Part shown: piece after piece, positions 62,345-64,000 of the stretch
Position numbering within the stretch: position 1 is the stretch's first letter
How the letters are laid out: each line of letters opens with the position of its first letter
Notes under the pieces: generated by a model
Databases searched by the model: none
Told to the model about the DNA's origin: nothing
The model's input: the letters and a program-made list of their open reading frames with translations, nothing else
Position numbers and translations under genes: made by a program
From: Wuchereria bancrofti
Lineage: Eukaryota > Nematoda > Chromadorea > Rhabditida > Onchocercidae
Direction of reading: 5' to 3'
Length of the DNA stretch: 64,000 nt
Assembly: GCA_005281725.1 (NCBI GenBank)
Contig: SSBO01000007.1
Coordinates: 1,680,402 to 1,744,401, forward strand

Positions 62345-64000
62345 CTGTAAAATGAAATGAAATTTTAATTTGAATTCATTTCAAAAGGATTAATTTAAAT
62401 ATTAATTGGCAAAAATGATGATGCAAGCTATGATACTTTTCGATTTAAATTTAACTCACCGTACATGAACATCAGTTAAAAAACACACACATTCTTTTGT
62501 CTTTCGAAGAAAAAAAAAGTCCGACGGGACCAAACTGTGATTACTATGGGAAATATGTTAGTACCAAGTGATCAGTGAATAATTATCTAAGCAACAGCAA
62601 TAGCAGTACAAAAGTAATAATAACACGCTTTGAAGTATAATTAATCGACATACTTATGATAAATTAAGAAAGAATTAATTAATTCCTATCTTTTACTATC
62701 ATAAATTGAGAATTTGTTACATAAAAGTTTGAATAAAATCCAAAATTTATTAGCTAAAAGCAAATCGATCATAGATTACCAACGCATTTGTTCCTTACAC
62801 TCGTTATTAATCTAAGACATTACCAATTAAATTATAATTTAGCTTCTCAACACAAAACAAGGAGGAAATAATTGGTTCCTATCTTAAAGTTTAAAAGTAT
62901 TTAAAATTCAACCTTTATAGATTTAGAGTATTATTCATTAAATATGCTATTATATAGGTAGGATTTTTATATACCTGAAAATTGGAAAATTGATTTCAGG
63001 AAAAAGAGAATCGCAGTTTGTGAATTTATTTTTATTTAATGAATTATTTAGGAATAAATTTCCATTAAAGCATCCTTTTCTATGATGCTAAAAAGTAATT
63101 AAAACGTGGATTTGATGATATAATTTACTGTTGAAAGGAAATATCGATTAAAAAAGCTACGGATAAGTAAGTAATCATGTTTTCAGATGACTGGAATCTG
63201 AAACATGACCTATTATACTTTATATTGCGGGAAAAGTAGAAAGAATCTACCTGATATGTTAACAGATTATCAGAATTACATTCTTATTTCTTGTAAGTAG
63301 CATTAATCAGCAAAGCTTACCCAAACAAAAACTGCAAATCAATTTCAGACTTATATTAGGCTATTTTCAATATTGCCTTGTTTTAAACTGACTTTTTAAT
63401 ACCAGCTCAGTAGGCTTTAATTAAAGGAATGTAATCTTTTTATTGCCTTCGTTTTAAGGGAGAAATAATTTGAAATAACGAACGAATGAACTTGTGATCT
63501 TTTCATTTTGTACAAAATGAATAACCTTAAAACTGACAAGAAATCAAATAAAATGAATATTACTTTATGTTTTTCGATGTCATTCCACTTTGTCATCGCA
63601 AGTAAAGTTTGATAGCATTTCGTTTGGTGATGAAATAGTATGCAATATTTGTTTTGCATTTAAAAATGTTTCAATAGAAGAAATTCAATAATTTCTTCCA
63701 GAAATTCCTTGCAGGAAATGAATTACTCAATAGATCAGATAAGGAATGCATACTTCAGTGCAGCAGTGTTAAAGGAAAACCAGAATAGAGAAATGAAATT
63801 AATTTGTTTAATGAAACGAGTAAAACAGGTAGAAAAGTATGTAACGAAAAAGTAGATTGGTTGGTTCTGAATAAATCAAAATCTTTTTTTTAATAACGAG
63901 TGAGGATGATAAAATTAAAACCAAACGGAATGAGAAAAAAGTAATTAAAAAATTGTTTTAAAATTCATTCGTCGAAAAAGACAGATGAGAATAGCAACAA
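62345..64000. other. Upstream flank or first intron of the DPP-like gene
   Basis: About 1.65 kb of AT-rich sequence, beginning with the TTTTACAG acceptor of the visible first DPP exon. I found no convincing initiator exon, so it probably lies beyond the window. No other gene is seen. Confidence 0.55.

Noticed and set aside
1..64000. tRNA, rRNA, spliced-leader RNA, CRISPR, intact transposon or viral genes
   Set aside because: No A/B-box pairs, Sm-site hairpins, spaced direct repeats, transposase or reverse-transcriptase motifs were seen on either strand by eye; a tRNAscan or HMM search would be the decisive test.

Overview
The window is AT-rich, intron-rich animal DNA. Its gene set (Islet-type LIM-homeobox, headcase, SYAP1-like BSD protein, OCRL-type 5-phosphatase, hnRNP F/H-type RNA-binding protein, S9B dipeptidyl peptidase), compact exons, GTTTGT/GTAAGT-type donors and candidate trans-splice acceptors just before two start codons point to a nematode. 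Parasitic spirurid/filarial is the likeliest guess; the species cannot be told. Every gene I can support lies on the minus strand, so transcription runs from high to low coordinates. Exons were assembled by hand from splice signals, reading-frame phase and family motifs; all joins listed are phase-consistent.

Layout from transcription-upstream to downstream. 62344-54729: single-pass membrane DPP4/DPP6/DPP10-family protein with an intact catalytic triad; its first exon is not found. 53706-52470: a 39-bp minisatellite of about 32 copies, ending about 230 bp before the next start codon. 52238-47308: three-RRM hnRNP F/H-like protein (sym-2 type), interrupted by a scaffolding error: two ~570-bp blocks are repeated identically on either side of a single N at 48635. 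46197-43145: a catalytic-domain-only inositol polyphosphate 5-phosphatase. 42220-36470: a complete OCRL/INPP5B-like gene (5-phosphatase, ASH, RhoGAP-like), the tandem sister of the preceding gene with the same intron positions and phases. 35434-32813: complete SYAP1-like BSD-domain gene. 28394-26519: the conserved C-terminal part of a headcase (HECA) protein. 17690-205: an Islet-class LIM-homeodomain gene (lim-7 type) spread over 17 kb with long introns.

The OCRL, 5-phosphatase and SYAP1 genes are plausibly linked to membrane traffic and phosphoinositide turnover. The run sym-2 / 5-phosphatase / OCRL / SYAP1, all on one strand with about 0.9-1.1 kb gaps, could be a loose polycistronic unit. 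The 17.7-26.5 kb, 28.4-32.8 kb and 62.3-64 kb stretches hold only simple repeats, small GC-richer islands and a few diverged repeats. I see no tRNA, rRNA, CRISPR array, intact transposon or viral insertion. The most notable observations are the tandem 5-phosphatase duplication, the minisatellite beside the sym-2 promoter, three predicted GC-AG introns, and the assembly duplication that breaks sym-2.
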